Shown in pieces: positions 38,626 to 48,708 of a DNA stretch of 64,000 nt. Source of the stretch: Lycocorax pyrrhopterus obiensis. Taxonomy: Eukaryota; Chordata; Aves; Passeriformes; Paradisaeidae. Positions within the stretch are counted from its first letter, which is position 1. Every line of letters starts with the position of its first letter. Both the position numbers and the translations under genes were made by a program. Below the pieces are notes generated by a model. It had not been told where the DNA came from and did no database searches. It was given only the letters and a program-made list of their open reading frames with translations. The DNA is taken from assembly GCA_014706295.1 (NCBI GenBank), contig JACSVZ010000013.1:2135231-2199230 (forward strand). The letters are read 5' to 3'.

Positions 38626-39834
38626 CTACTGCGCCGGCCACTTGGCCTGCACGGCGGCGGCGGGGGCTGCGGGCTGCAGGAACTGCCCCGCGATGATGTT
38701 GGTAGGCACGCTGAGGATGGGGGCGATGGCCGCGGTGGTCCTGGCCAGCGCCAGCGGCTGGTGGGCCATGAGGGCCGACTGCACGGTGACCGGCGGCCGC
38801 AGGAAAGTCTGTGCGCTGGCGGCCGAGCTGGCGGCAGGGACGCCGATGATGTTCTCGATGCTGAAGGACGGGCGGCTGCTGGGCTCCGACTTGACGATGG
38901 AGCCGGCGGCGCCCAGGCTGTTGAGCTGCAGCTGCAGGCTGGGGCTGAGCTGGGAGTTGAAGGCTTTGCGGCTGAGCTCGCTGGACGGCAGCAGCGGCAC
39001 GGCGGGCGGCAGCATGGGCCCCACCGGGGGGATGTAGGGGTACTGCAGCGCGGCCGCGGCCGCCGCGGGGTGCGTGTAGGCGCCGGGGTGCAGCCCGTAG
39101 GGGCGGCCGTAGGGTCCGGCCAGGCCGTAGGCGCCGAAGCCCTGCATCATCAGCGCCGTCTGGTCCCGCAGGTGCTCCTGCTGGTGCCGCTTGAAGCGCT
39201 TCCTGCGGCGGAGGAAGCTGCCGTTGTCGAACATGTCCTCGGACTGCGGGTCCAGCGTCCAGTAGTTGCCCTTGCCCGGGTTGCCGGGCTCCCGGGGGAT
39301 CTTGACGAAGCAGTCGTTGAGGGAGAGGTTGTGGCGGATGCTGTTCTGCCAGGCGGGGAACTTCTCCCGGTAGTAGGGGAAGCGGTTGCTGATGAACTCG
39401 CAGATGCCGCTGAGCGTCAGCTTCTTCTGCGGGCTCTGCAGGATGGCCATGGTGATGAGGGCGATGTACGAGTAGGGCGGCTTCACCAGGCTGCTCTTGG
39501 GCTTGCTCTGCCCCGCCGCCCCGCCGCCGCCGCCGCCGCTCGCCCCCTCCTCGCCGCCCCCCTTGCCGCCCTCGGCCGCGCCGCCGGGGGCCGCCCCGGC
39601 CGGGCTCCCGCTGCCGCTGCTGCCGCTCTCCGCGCCCGCCTCCGCGGGCAGCGCCAGCTCCGCCGCCTCGTCCAGCGGCAGGCGCGGCAGGGCGGCGGGG
39701 CTGCCGGCCTCGCCCTCGCTGTCCTTGCCCGGCCCGTCGTCGCCCTCGCCCACCACGTCGATATCCACATCCTCGGCCGCCGGGACGGCGGGGCCGGACA
39801 TGTCGCTGGCGCTGCCGCCGCCCGACAGGGTCAT
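38626..39834 (-). CDS. FOXD3: FOXD3 forkhead transcription factor, single exon, 402 aa
   Basis: FOXD3 is a winged-helix factor, mostly a repressor, needed for pluripotency and for neural-crest specification. The start [14 protein letters not shown] and the acidic [14 protein letters not shown] match FOXD3 rather than FOXD1, D2 or D4. Residues 1-110 are acidic and Ser/Gly/Ala-rich with a Gly run near 99-106. The forkhead domain spans about 117-211: [15 protein letters not shown], recognition helix [13 protein letters not shown] at 164-176, wing basic cluster RRRKRFKRH. After it come an Ala stretch near 257-262 and FSIENIIG at 324-331, an eh1-like motif known in FOXD proteins to recruit Groucho/TLE. 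The C-terminus ends QAKWPAQ as in other FOXD3. Length is close to other avian FOXD3. No intron is needed, as usual for this gene. The first ATG is used; a second Met at 12 is less likely. Confidence 0.97.
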   Translation of the reverse strand: MTLSGGGSASDMSGPAVPAAEDVDIDVVGEGDDGPGKDSEGEAGSPAALPRLPLDEAAELALPAEAGAESGSSGSGSPAGAAPGGAAEGGKGGGEEGASGGGGGGAAGQSKPKSSLVKPPYSYIALITMAILQSPQKKLTLSGICEFISNRFPYYREKFPAWQNSIRHNLSLNDCFVKIPREPGNPGKGNYWTLDPQSEDMFDNGSFLRRRKRFKRHQQEHLRDQTALMMQGFGAYGLAGPYGRPYGLHPGAYTHPAAAAAALQYPYIPPVGPMLPPAVPLLPSSELSRKAFNSQLSPSLQLQLNSLGAAGSIVKSEPSSRPSFSIENIIGVPAASSAASAQTFLRPPVTVQSALMAHQPLALARTTAAIAPILSVPTNIIAGQFLQPAAPAAAVQAKWPAQ

Positions 39835-40400
39835 CCCCGCTCGGCGGACGGGGCGCGGCGGCGGCGGCGGCGGGGCCTCCCGCCCGCACCGGGCTCCCCC
39901 CGCGCCCCGCTCCCGCCGCTCCTCCGACCGGCCCCGGGGGCTACACCCGAGCGGCCCGGCTGCGCCCCGCGGCGCCGTCCCCGCGGGGCATGGGGCGGCC
40001 GCGCCCGCTGCTCTCCCGTCCGCGGGGCTGCCCTGGCCGCCCGGTCACCTCCCGCCGCCGGGCATCGGGGCTCAGGCGGCGCCGCCGGATCCCGCCCGCC
40101 TCGATGCGCGCCCGCGGGCGCCGCGCATGGGGCCGCTCCGCGGGCCTCCGCCGCTCCACCGCTCCGCTCCGCGGCCGCGCCGCGCACCGCTCCGCCGCCC
40201 TCCGCGCCGGCTTTTTTTTTTTTTTTTTTTTCCTCTTCTTCCCTCTTTCCTCCTCTCGTCTGGCTTTTTTTTGGCTGCTGTTTTTTGCCCCCCTCGGCGG
40301 AGGGAGGGGACGGAGCTGCCGGCGGCCGGGCGGGGCGGGGGCAGGAGGCCGGGGGTCGCGGGGCCTCGCTCGCCACTTTGGCAGCGCGGCGGTCCCGACT
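39835..40400 (-). other. FOXD3: FOXD3 5' leader (probable), with A20 tract
   Basis: This is the GC-rich region between the likely start site (near 40.40 kb, below a TATA-like GTATATC at 40427-40433) and the FOXD3 ATG. On the transcript strand it contains a purine-rich block with A8, AGAGGAGGAAAGAGGG and an A20 run (T20 at 40212-40231 on +). An AUG-started upstream frame of 16 codons lies at 39941-39991. The start site is inferred from motifs, so the leader length is uncertain. Confidence 0.5.
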
Positions 40401-40426
40401 GCCTGATAGATTACTTTCCCGTTAAA

Positions 40427-40530
40427 GATATACTCGGAGGCGGCTCCACGTGACCGCCTGACGTCAGGCGCCCCGCTGTGAAGTCATGCAAAACTCGAGT
40501 TGTTTCATGGACTGTCAACAAAGACCGGCG
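40427..40530 (-). promoter_or_regulatory. FOXD3: FOXD3 core promoter with CRE palindrome and octamer/SOX/FOX motifs
   Basis: Within about 100 bases are: a TATA-like GTATATC (40427-40433, - strand), an E-box CACGTG (40447-40452), a 16-base perfect palindrome CGCCTGACGTCAGGCG centred on TGACGTCA (40455-40470), an octamer-like ATGCAAAA (40486-40493), and TGTCAACAAAG (40513-40523), which reads as both a forkhead half-site (GTCAACA) and a SOX site (AACAAAG). These suit a gene controlled by CREB/ATF, POU and SOX factors and possibly by itself. Binding is inferred from sequence. Confidence 0.6.
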
Positions 40531-41108
40531 GCGGCTCCGCTCCGCCCGCCCCGACGGGGCCCGACGGCACCGGCACCCTCCGGCCCCCGCGGAAAAGTTG
40601 CCGCACCGGGGCTCGCCGCCGCCGCCACCGCTCTCGGTGCGCCGGGCCCGGAGCCGCCGCTCTTGGGGCGCTCGGCCGCGCAGGCTCAGCGGATGCGCCG
40701 CCGCGAGAGCGCTTAAAAGCACCAAGTTTGGGCTTTGAAACCACTTTTCCTTGGGTTTCTTCTTCTTCTTTTTTTTTTTTTAATTTTTTTTTCCAGCGGC
40801 AGCAGCACCAGCTGGGAACGGAAGATCAGAGAATAGCTATTGATTAATCTATTCGGTTAGTTGCAGGGAGAAATAAAAAGACGTAAAATAACAAAGGGAA
40901 ACTATAAATAAAAAACCTTTTAGCCGGTTACTTTATTTTTTCCTCTTTTTTTTCTTTGCTTTTTTTTTTTCTTTTTCTTTTTCTCTTTTTTTTTTTTTTC
41001 TCCTTTCTAGAGGTGTTAACGACTTAATCATTGCGGGCGTTAGCATATGAAAAAGTAGGAAATGAGGGAGTGTGTGTGAATGTGAGGACCGTATTGCCGC
41101 GGCCCCAG
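40531..41108 (+). ncRNA. possible divergent FOXD3 antisense transcript, first exon
   Basis: On the + strand, leading away from FOXD3, a strong splice donor GGCCCCAG|GTAAGC occurs with its last exon base at 41108, downstream of the CpG-island promoter. A TATA-like CTTAAAAG lies at about 40709-40716. Mammals have a divergent noncoding RNA here (FOXD3-AS1), so a similar transcript is plausible. Start, extent and existence are inference; long T-runs and a TTTCTAG acceptor-like site near 41010 complicate the picture. Confidence 0.25.
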
Positions 41109-43060
41109 GTAAGCCCCGGCCCGGGGAAAGGCGCCCGGCGGGGCGGGAGGGGGCCCGGCCGCCCACCCCTGCCCCGGTGCGGAACCCCCCGCCCGGGCCC
41201 TCGGCCGCGGGTGGCTCCCGGGGTTTGGCTTTTTAATCCGTCCCGCCGAGCCCTTTGCTCTTGTACTTCCCGCACGTGTTGTCCGATTTCGGTAAATACA
41301 ATTAAATGAGGAAAATGCCCCAGGAGCCAACGATTTCCCTATGAGCGGCGCTGGTTTAAGGAAGGCAATTCCCATCCTTCCCCCCGAAATCCGTCGGAGC
41401 TCGGAAGGGTCGCTGCCCCGGCCTCTCGCAGAGCCTCTGCCGGGCCGCTCCTGCCGGGACTGGCCCGGCCCCTCGGAGGGACCCGCGGGGAGGGTGGGGG
41501 GAACCTTCCCGCGGGGCGCGGAGCCGTTTTCCCTCTGCGCTCCGTTTTTCCGCGTCTCCCAGCGGATCTCCGCGGCCCGTGACCTCCGCACCCGCGCACC
41601 GCCCGCTCTCACACGCACACACAGAGTCACATACCCGCAGGCACACTCACGCACACGCACTCGCCTTGCGTGTCCCCCCGGCGCACCGCAAAGGCTCTCC
41701 CAGGGAAAAAGGAGGAAAAACCCCAACTCGGCAGCCCCGTGTTCCATTTGTTGCGCTTTTCTTCGGCACAATAAAAGTCAAATTAATTGATTCATACTAT
41801 TAATTACGGTGCTTAGCGTGAAAAGAAACGTTTCCCCTCGATTAGGGCTCTATTGTGCTGATCCCGTGTTCAATCACGGCTGCCGGCTGAGCGGGGCGGC
41901 CCCGCTCCGCGCCTCTCCGCACCCCTCCGCGGGCGCTGCGGCGGCTCCCGGGCCTTCATCTGCTGAAGTTTAGGGCAGCATCTCGAAGCCCATCCCGTTG
42001 GAAAGTATTTAGGTACCCACGCGGGCGGAGAAAAGCTTTTCTAAAAATCGGGAAAGTTTCCCCCAGATAGCCCAGGAGCCCCGGAACCCATGGAAGTTGA
42101 AGGGCTGAAGGTGAGCGCGAGCAGGAGCTGCGTCCTGCAAAGAGATAAAACAATTAAATCAGCTCCTGCGGAGGTGGAAACCCACAATAATGACACGGCC
42201 AGAAATAGAAAGTGGGCGCCCATATAGACAGATAGATTTAGCAACAGGAGAAAAACAAATTGTATCGTCCGGATCGATACGGAGTCAAATAGAGACACGG
42301 CAGTGCAACGGGAAAAGGGAGGATGGAATAAGTTATGATAGAGAGGGAGAAATTAATTACAACTCAATTTGATTCTAATATGGGAAAGCAAGATCCTGGC
42401 TGTGAAGCGAGTTAAAAATAAATCCGGAGGCTGAGCCTCGGGGGTGGGGGGGATTGTGGAGGAAAGACAGGGCTGGGGCAATTTCTGCTTCTGTAATCGT
42501 TTTAAAGGAAGGAGAAACCAAAGGTGTCCCCTTGCAGCTCCTTAAGCCTATTACTTTCACTAATGAGTTATATAAATCGTTGACCTGACCTGGATTAAAC
42601 CAGCGTTGTCGTGCGGTACAGACGTGCGGGGGTAAAGGGGCTCGCAGGAAAGGGGATGCGGGTGAGAAATCCCTGTAAAATAAACACATCCAAGGGAGGG
42701 GACACGACAGGGACACACAGACATCCCCCGACCAGGGCTGGGACCGGGGTCGGGGCCGAAGCGGGGCGAGCGGTGGGGCCTGGACCCCCCCCTTCAGCCG
42801 GGCTTTTCGCTAAAGATGCAGATTATTAAATATGTGTAATTTCCCTCTCTATTTTTAGGCCTCTATTTGCACGTGTTTGGTTTCTTTTTTTTCTTTTTCT
42901 TTCTTTCTTATTCTTCCTTTTTTTTTTTTTTAATTGTAATAAATCGCCCGTAAACCCGGCAGACCTCAGTGTAAAACGAAATTGGTCATGTTTCCAAAAC
43001 GGTTTCGGATTTATTTGTATTGGAAATGTATAAACATCCATTCTGTAAAAGGCAACACGT
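41109..43060. other. upstream flank of FOXD3, CpG island then AT-rich sequence
   Basis: CpG-dense to about 41.72 kb, then mixed sequence with homeodomain-type TTAATTA and TAATTGA words. Open frames are short or GC-driven and no product is recognised. Pyrimidine-rich runs occur at about 42.88-42.94 kb. Confidence 0.4.
41606..41661. repeat. imperfect CA-rich dinucleotide repeat
   Basis: An interrupted ACAC/CACG series (CACACGCACACACAGAGTC, then ACACTCACGCACACGCAC). It is degenerate, so probably not highly variable. Confidence 0.7.
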
Positions 43061-43250
43061 TTAATTAACGATGAGAGAGCAGTTAGGGGCAGAAAGCTAG
43101 TAAAATTGTGTGATAAATTTATGGCATTGTTAGCGTGCTTTTAATTATGGCTATTATGTTAATTATTTCACATTAGCATGGAGTTATCAGCAGCATGTCA
43201 GATTTAATCAAAACGAGCCTTTCTCTCGAAAATTGTGCTTTTCATTCGCC
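43061..43250. promoter_or_regulatory. candidate conserved noncoding element (homeodomain-site dense)
   Basis: About 190 bases rich in homeodomain-type cores: TTTAATTA, TTAATTAT, CATTAGCATGG, TTTAATCAAAA and ATAAATTTATGG. It is free of repeats and flanked by CpG-rich DNA. It sits about 3 kb upstream of the FOXD3 start and has the look of an enhancer core. Conservation and activity are untested. Confidence 0.35.
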
Positions 43251-43295
43251 GCGAGGAGAACGGGGGGTCCCGAGCCGAAGCCGCTTCCCCCCTTC

Positions 43296-43319
43296 TTTAT
43301 TTATTTAAAAATAAATAAA
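43296..43319. repeat. near-perfect AT palindrome with forkhead-like arms
   Basis: An inverted repeat with 11-base arms TTTATTTATTT and AAATAAATAAA separated by two bases. Each arm contains overlapping TATTTA / TAAATA cores like those bound by forkhead proteins. It could form a short cruciform or a paired binding site. Confidence 0.7.
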
Positions 43320-43672
43320 TGAAGGCTTCAAAAAAGAGACTTCCCAATGAAAAGAGTGGCTGGACGTGATCCGGGCTGGTGCAGGCGGAGATCCCTTTAG
43401 GCTACAGCGAGCAGCGCAGGGAGGCTGAGGAGAGAAGCGACGCTCTTGTTTTTTAGGAATTCACCATTTTCACCCCCTCCGGAGAAGGCATTTTATCATT
43501 TTGGATCATTCTGTCAAACAATATGATGTTGCTCATTTTTATCTGTCCCGTTTTACAAAGCCCCCGTTCACACTGCTGGCCAGGACAACGCGCCTCAGTA
43601 CAAAAGAATAAAAGAGACAAGCCGGGAGGATATGGGATCGCTGCACGGATCAAAAAGGAGGAAAGAGGAGGA

Positions 43673-43726
43673 GGTGTGTGCGAGTGTGAGTGCGTGTGTG
43701 TGTGTCTGTGTGTGTGTGTGTGCGCG
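43673..43726. repeat. GT-rich microsatellite
   Basis: An interrupted (GT)n tract, GTGTGTGCGAGTGTGAGTGC followed by a longer GTGTGTGT run with single C interruptions. It sits at the edge of a CpG island and is likely to vary in length. Confidence 0.85.
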
Positions 43727-43729
43727 GTG

Positions 43730-44770
43730 GGGCTCGCAGCGGCCCGGGGCCGGCTCCGTGCCCGGCGCTGTCCCGCAGCTCCGCGGCCGCGGCTCCCGCA
43801 CACGCTCCGCAGCCCCCGGGGCCGCCCCCCCGCCGGGTCGCTGCTGCCGGGGGAGGCGACCCGCCGCTTCCCCAAAGGCTTTCGGCGCTTCCGTGCAAAA
43901 ATAAAAAGATTTAAAAATAGAGAAATACAAAGAAAAATTAAAAACCGCCGGTTTGCCAGCAAGCCGGCAGCGAGGCGGGCGGCGGAGTTTTGGGGGGCTC
44001 CGTCCGCGCCGAGGTGCGGAGCGGCCCCCGCCGAGCCGGCGGCCCCGCTCCCCGGCCCCGCGCCCGCGGAGAGCCGCGGCCATCGCTCCGCGCAGCCCCG
44101 CGCAGCCCGCCCGGCTCTGCCCGCGCCCCCTCCTCCGGCCGGCCCCGCTCCCCCTTCCCCACGGGAGCGGGGGGCTGCGACCACGGCAGCTGCTGGCTTA
44201 TTTTTAGAGCATTTCCATTCCTCCGGTTAATTTTAGATCGATCCATTATTTAGCCCCAGTTCGCCTTTAGGGAAACCCAAGCTGGGGGCGGCCGGCGCTC
44301 CGCGGCCGCGGGACTTTCCCCCGTGCGAGGTGCGCGGCCGCGCAGGGAAGGCAACTTTGGGCTCCCCCCTCCCACCCTCGGCGCTGCCGGAGGGCCGGGG
44401 AGCCGCGCCCCGCGGAACCTGCGCCTCCCCCGGCTGGCCCGAGGCCCCCCGCGCTGTTTGCGCGCTGCCTTTCCCGCTCAGCTTGGGTTTCACCAGGCGC
44501 AGATTTTCCATATTCTGCAGCCTTTTCCCCTTTGGGAGACACCCCCAAATAAACGCACGTCCCCCCTCCCCGCCCCTCCGAGCGGGGCCGAGGTACCGGG
44601 GCTGCCCCGCGGGCCCGGCCCCGCTCCCCGCCCGGCCCCGGGGGACCGCGGACGGGAGAGGCACGAACCCCCCGTCCGGCCCCTCGGAGGGATGCGGGGA
44701 TTTACGTGCCCGCACATGCTCCCCCCGGGCAGCCCCCGCAGTCGGGGCCGGGGAGCGGCTCAGCCCCGCA
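43730..44770. promoter_or_regulatory. CpG island about 4 kb upstream of FOXD3
   Basis: Dense CpG and GC with an AT-rich insert at about 43.90-43.95 kb. Open frames of 160-300 codons on both strands are proline/arginine/glycine-rich and carry no domain, so I read them as composition artefacts. It may be an alternative or noncoding promoter, or a polycomb-type island around a developmental gene; this is inference. Confidence 0.4.
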
Positions 44771-47700
44771 CCGTGTCCATCCTCCCACCGCCCCTGCGGT
44801 TTCACCAGGAGCTTCTCCCTGCTCCGGATCTAAACACCAGCCAAACGCCGTGTTTGTGTAGAACCGCGAATCGCCTTGAATTTGGGGTTCATTTTCCTAT
44901 AGGTGCGGCTTGGCGCTGGTCATTGCCTCTTCTCTGCCTCCCCTCCCTGGGAGCTGGCAGGGTGCAGGTGGAGGGGCACCAAGCGGTGCTGGCTCAGCTC
45001 GGCTCGCAGGGAGACATCCCCGAGTTGGACACAGGCAGGAAAACATCCCGAGGAGCTGGTAAAAACAGGCAGCAGCACTCAGGTGTCCCCAGGATGTATC
45101 CTCTTGGGACTCACAAAATAAAATCAAAAGGGTCCGAAGAGTGGAGCCTGGTACAGCGTAGAGATCTGTGTGTTTTACAAAGCAGGGAGAGAGCAAAATT
45201 AATCAAATAAGTTAAGATACAGAATTATTATTGGGCAAATTGGGCTGTGTGAGCAGAGGAGCTCTGCCGCCTTTTGGGCAAGAGGGCTGCAAAGTTAGCT
45301 GAGACCTGCTTTGAAAAACAAAAAACAAAAAACACCCAAACATTTGGCAGTCGTTCAATCAAAATTCGTTTGTTCTTCAGACGTTCATTTTGCAAATCCC
45401 CACTCTAAACAAATGGATATTTATCCCCGATTTTGGCTGCAAGCGCCTGCACCCACTCTGCAGTCCCACTCAGCCCTGGCATCCAGCGGTGCTGATTCCT
45501 GGAAGGGAATGTCCCCACCCATCTCCAAAAAATGGCTGAAACTCATCCCCTAAACACCCTGTCACATCCCTGCCCCCGGAGGAAGCTCCTGGACTGTGAG
45601 GTGCAATAAATACACAGGAACAAAAATCAGAGGCAAAAAAAAAATCCTTTACATTTGATTTATTTGAATTCATGGAGGGAAGGGATGGGTGGGAAGGGGT
45701 GACCCCGGCCCAGCTCCGGGGTGCTGCACAGGGCAGCCCCCAGCCCTGCTCCATGCACAGCAGCAATATTGGGGTGAGACACGGACACCCCCAGCTCATC
45801 TCCCAGGGAATGGCTGCTCGGGGACGGGATGTGCTTAGACCATCCTTGCTCCTTCAAAACTGGGGAATCCTCCATTTCTGGATGGAGAGGGGGCTCTGGA
45901 TAGGCTCAGGAGGGAAGATGAATTTCGTGTGAAAATACCCCTAAATGTCTGAATAAATCAACACGACTGAGTATTTTTTCCTTCATCTCTATGTGGCCCA
46001 AAGGGATGGTGCAAGTGGTGCCAGTTTGGCAGCAAATATGGGGTCATGCCTCAAAAAGGGGGAGTGCAACACAAAAAAGAAAGGACACAACTCAAAATGA
46101 GGATCCACAGAGAGGCAGCAGCGGCAGCTCCTTTCAAACCGCTGTCCCTGTGTGTTTTCACACCGACTTCGCAGGTAGGCAGGAAGTGTGAGGAGGACAC
46201 AGCAGGCTTGTTTTCTCAGTTATTCCCCTGGCCAGTGAGATGCAAATGAAGACGCTAAGAGGATTTCCAGGGCTGTGAGGAAATCCCTTTGCTGAAAGCT
46301 GGGAGCTCTCCACGGGCTGGCCCAGTTCGCCTCGCAGCGTGAAGCAAACACGCACTTAACTCACTGACACTCCCGTGAGATTTCCCCACATCGTGGGATC
46401 CGCGAGCTGATCCACGATTCCATTTTATTCCTCAGCACAGCCAGGACAGTGGTGGGAGCCAGCTCCCCCTCCACGTGCTCTCCTGCTTCCCAGGGCTTCA
46501 TTTGTTTGTTTTTAGCAGGATAGTTTTGTGAGCCGCTCCTCTGGCTCGTGTACAACACCCTCGATTCCCTTTATTAAGCACGGCAAGACAAGCGGTGAGT
46601 TATGGCTGTTGTTAATAAAATTACTCTGCTAATATTTTTCCCCAACACATGGAATATTATTGATGGATCAGGGATGGGGCCCATCCCGAGGCACAGGGCC
46701 CATGCATCACCCCAGCTCCACGTGCACCATCCAAATGGGGCCTTGGTGGAGCGTAAGTGGTGCACAGGCCTTTTATGGGCCTTCTGCAGAACGGTGAATT
46801 TTACCCAAAATGCAGGTTAAAACCCATGTTAGGTATTAATGTAATCAGGTCCATAATCTCTCTATCAAAAACTCCCCAAGCACCTCTTCACCTGCTAAAC
46901 CAGGTAGCTCCTTATCTGGAGAGTACTGTAACACATTCTAGGGGACTCCTTGCTTATTTTTGGTAAAAAAACATTCATTGCTGAGCCCCTGCAAGCCTTG
47001 GCTTAGGGTAGAGCATGGGGAGCCACCAAAGGGGCATCCTCACCTGCCACATGCCTGTGCCAGTCCAACGTTTTCCTTCTCCACCTTCAAACACAGAATT
47101 AAACGATCACAATTTTTCTATGAAAACTTGGTGACCTCCACAAACTTCTTGGAAACAGAAGTGCCAGCTTCAGAAAGAAAAAATCCTGCTTTCTTTCCCC
47201 CCTCCAAATCTATTTTTTAAGTCCAAAAAATATCTATTTTTAATTTTTTGGGGCAACACATTTCCAGGAGAGCTGCAGCTTCCTTCCCCCACAAAGCTTC
47301 ATTAGCTTCATTCATCTGGGCATTTCTGTGAATTCCATTTAGATCCTTCACCTTATTAGAGGTATTTTATTAAATGTTTTATTAAAGTCTTTTAATGCCT
47401 TCCAGGGCATGTTGTAAAACCCTACTGATTTCAGAAGCTTCTTTGAGGGACCACAGGCAGTGCAGAGCCTGGATGAGCTTTTCCAGCATTTCCATGTTGA
47501 GGGCCCATATTGGCAATTTAGCTCCTGTCTTGGACAGGATAGATAAAACCAGGGAGGGTTTTAACTTTGACCAAAATCATTGAAGGGTAGTATTTCCAAT
47601 TGAAAGTGGAGGATGTGAAGAACAAGTATTTCTTCCTTAAAACACATAATTATTTTTAATTTTTGTTGGATTTCTTGCTTATATCCACATAAGAAAAATT

Positions 47701-48470
47701 TCCAAGAGGAATTCCAGTTAAGGAGGTGATGAAACGTGGAGCTGGTCGGGCAGTATTTGCAGTCTGCAAAAAAAGCTTATTTAGGGGCTCTTGTTAAAAT
47801 ATTCCATGATAGAAGAGTTCAACAGGCATTTTTAAATGGATTCTGAGCAACTGGGCAGAGAGAAAATATGTCTGTGGGACCATGAAACATTTATCTGTCC
47901 AGAAGGAGATGGGGAAAAAAAAGGGCAGGAATGATCTATCATAAGGGAGGAAATCTGCACCTCAGCATTTGCCAAAATGTCTTAATTGCTTTGTAAACTC
48001 ATCTAAATAAATAAAACGTGGAGGGCTGTCTCTGCTCTCTGCTAAGGAGCAGTGAGTATTGCCTGGGGATAAAAGTCTTAATCCTGCCCAGGGCTGGGCT
48101 TGTTCCCAGTTTGGGACTGCCTGCTCCTGGTGCAGGAGCTCAGGATGTTGTCACAGGGCTTGGAGTGGGTCCTGGAGGTGGGGAGTGATCCCTGCCCCAG
48201 CCTTTGGCCATGGGCAGGAGCCACTTGGGTGTCTTTTAGCTCTGCTGGAAACTCTCACCCATTGTAGCTCCTCTTTACTTTTTATTTTCCCTGGTGCAAA
48301 TGGCTCTGTGACACTCACAGATCATTCACTTTGAGGGCTTGCACACCACGGGTGTGAGAGGGCTCCTTCTGGTTCCTTGGGTTTATTGAAAACTTTCCAA
48401 TTTGTGGCTTTCCTCCTCAAAATCCGGATGAGATCATTGCTCAGGGCGCATTCTCACGGTTCTTGTGACA
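44771..48470. other. gene-poor flank, no product recognised
   Basis: Unique sequence with only short open frames. A possible acceptor (TCCTATAG at about 44902) and donor (GAGCTG|GTAAAA at about 45058) could bound a noncoding exon but have no other support. Nothing else stands out. Confidence 0.4.
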
Positions 48471-48708
48471 AAGGTGATTTTTCCCCTCTACTCCTCTGTG
48501 GTGAGACCCCACCTGCAGAGCTGCCTCCAGCTCTGGGTCCCAGCATCAGATGTGGAGCTGGAGGATAAAGTCCAGAGGAGGCCATGAAGCTGCTCCAGGG
48601 CTGGAGCCCCTCTGCTCTGGAGCCAGGCTGGGAGCGCTGGGAATGTTCATCTGGAGAAGGGAAGGCTCCAGGGAGACTTTAGAGTCCCTTCCAGTGCCTA
48701 AAGGTGCA
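48471..48708 (+). mobile_element. CR1 LINE fragment
   Basis: A + oriented internal-to-3' CR1 piece: GTGAGACCCCACCTGCAGAG, GTCCAGAGGAGGCCATGAAG, CTCTGCTCTGGAGCCAGGCTG, AAGGCTCCAGGGAGAC, and CAGTGCCTAAAGG. It lacks the terminal 3' tail, so it is truncated at both ends. Confidence 0.9.

Noticed and set aside
38521..40425. 634-codon + strand open frame antisense to FOXD3
   Set aside because: It mirrors FOXD3 and its GC-rich leader, is Ala/Gly/Arg-rich with no domain, and arises from the strong codon bias of the real gene.
44323..45210. 295-codon + frame leaving a CpG island
   Set aside because: Low-complexity P/R/G-rich start, no domain, and competing frames on both strands.
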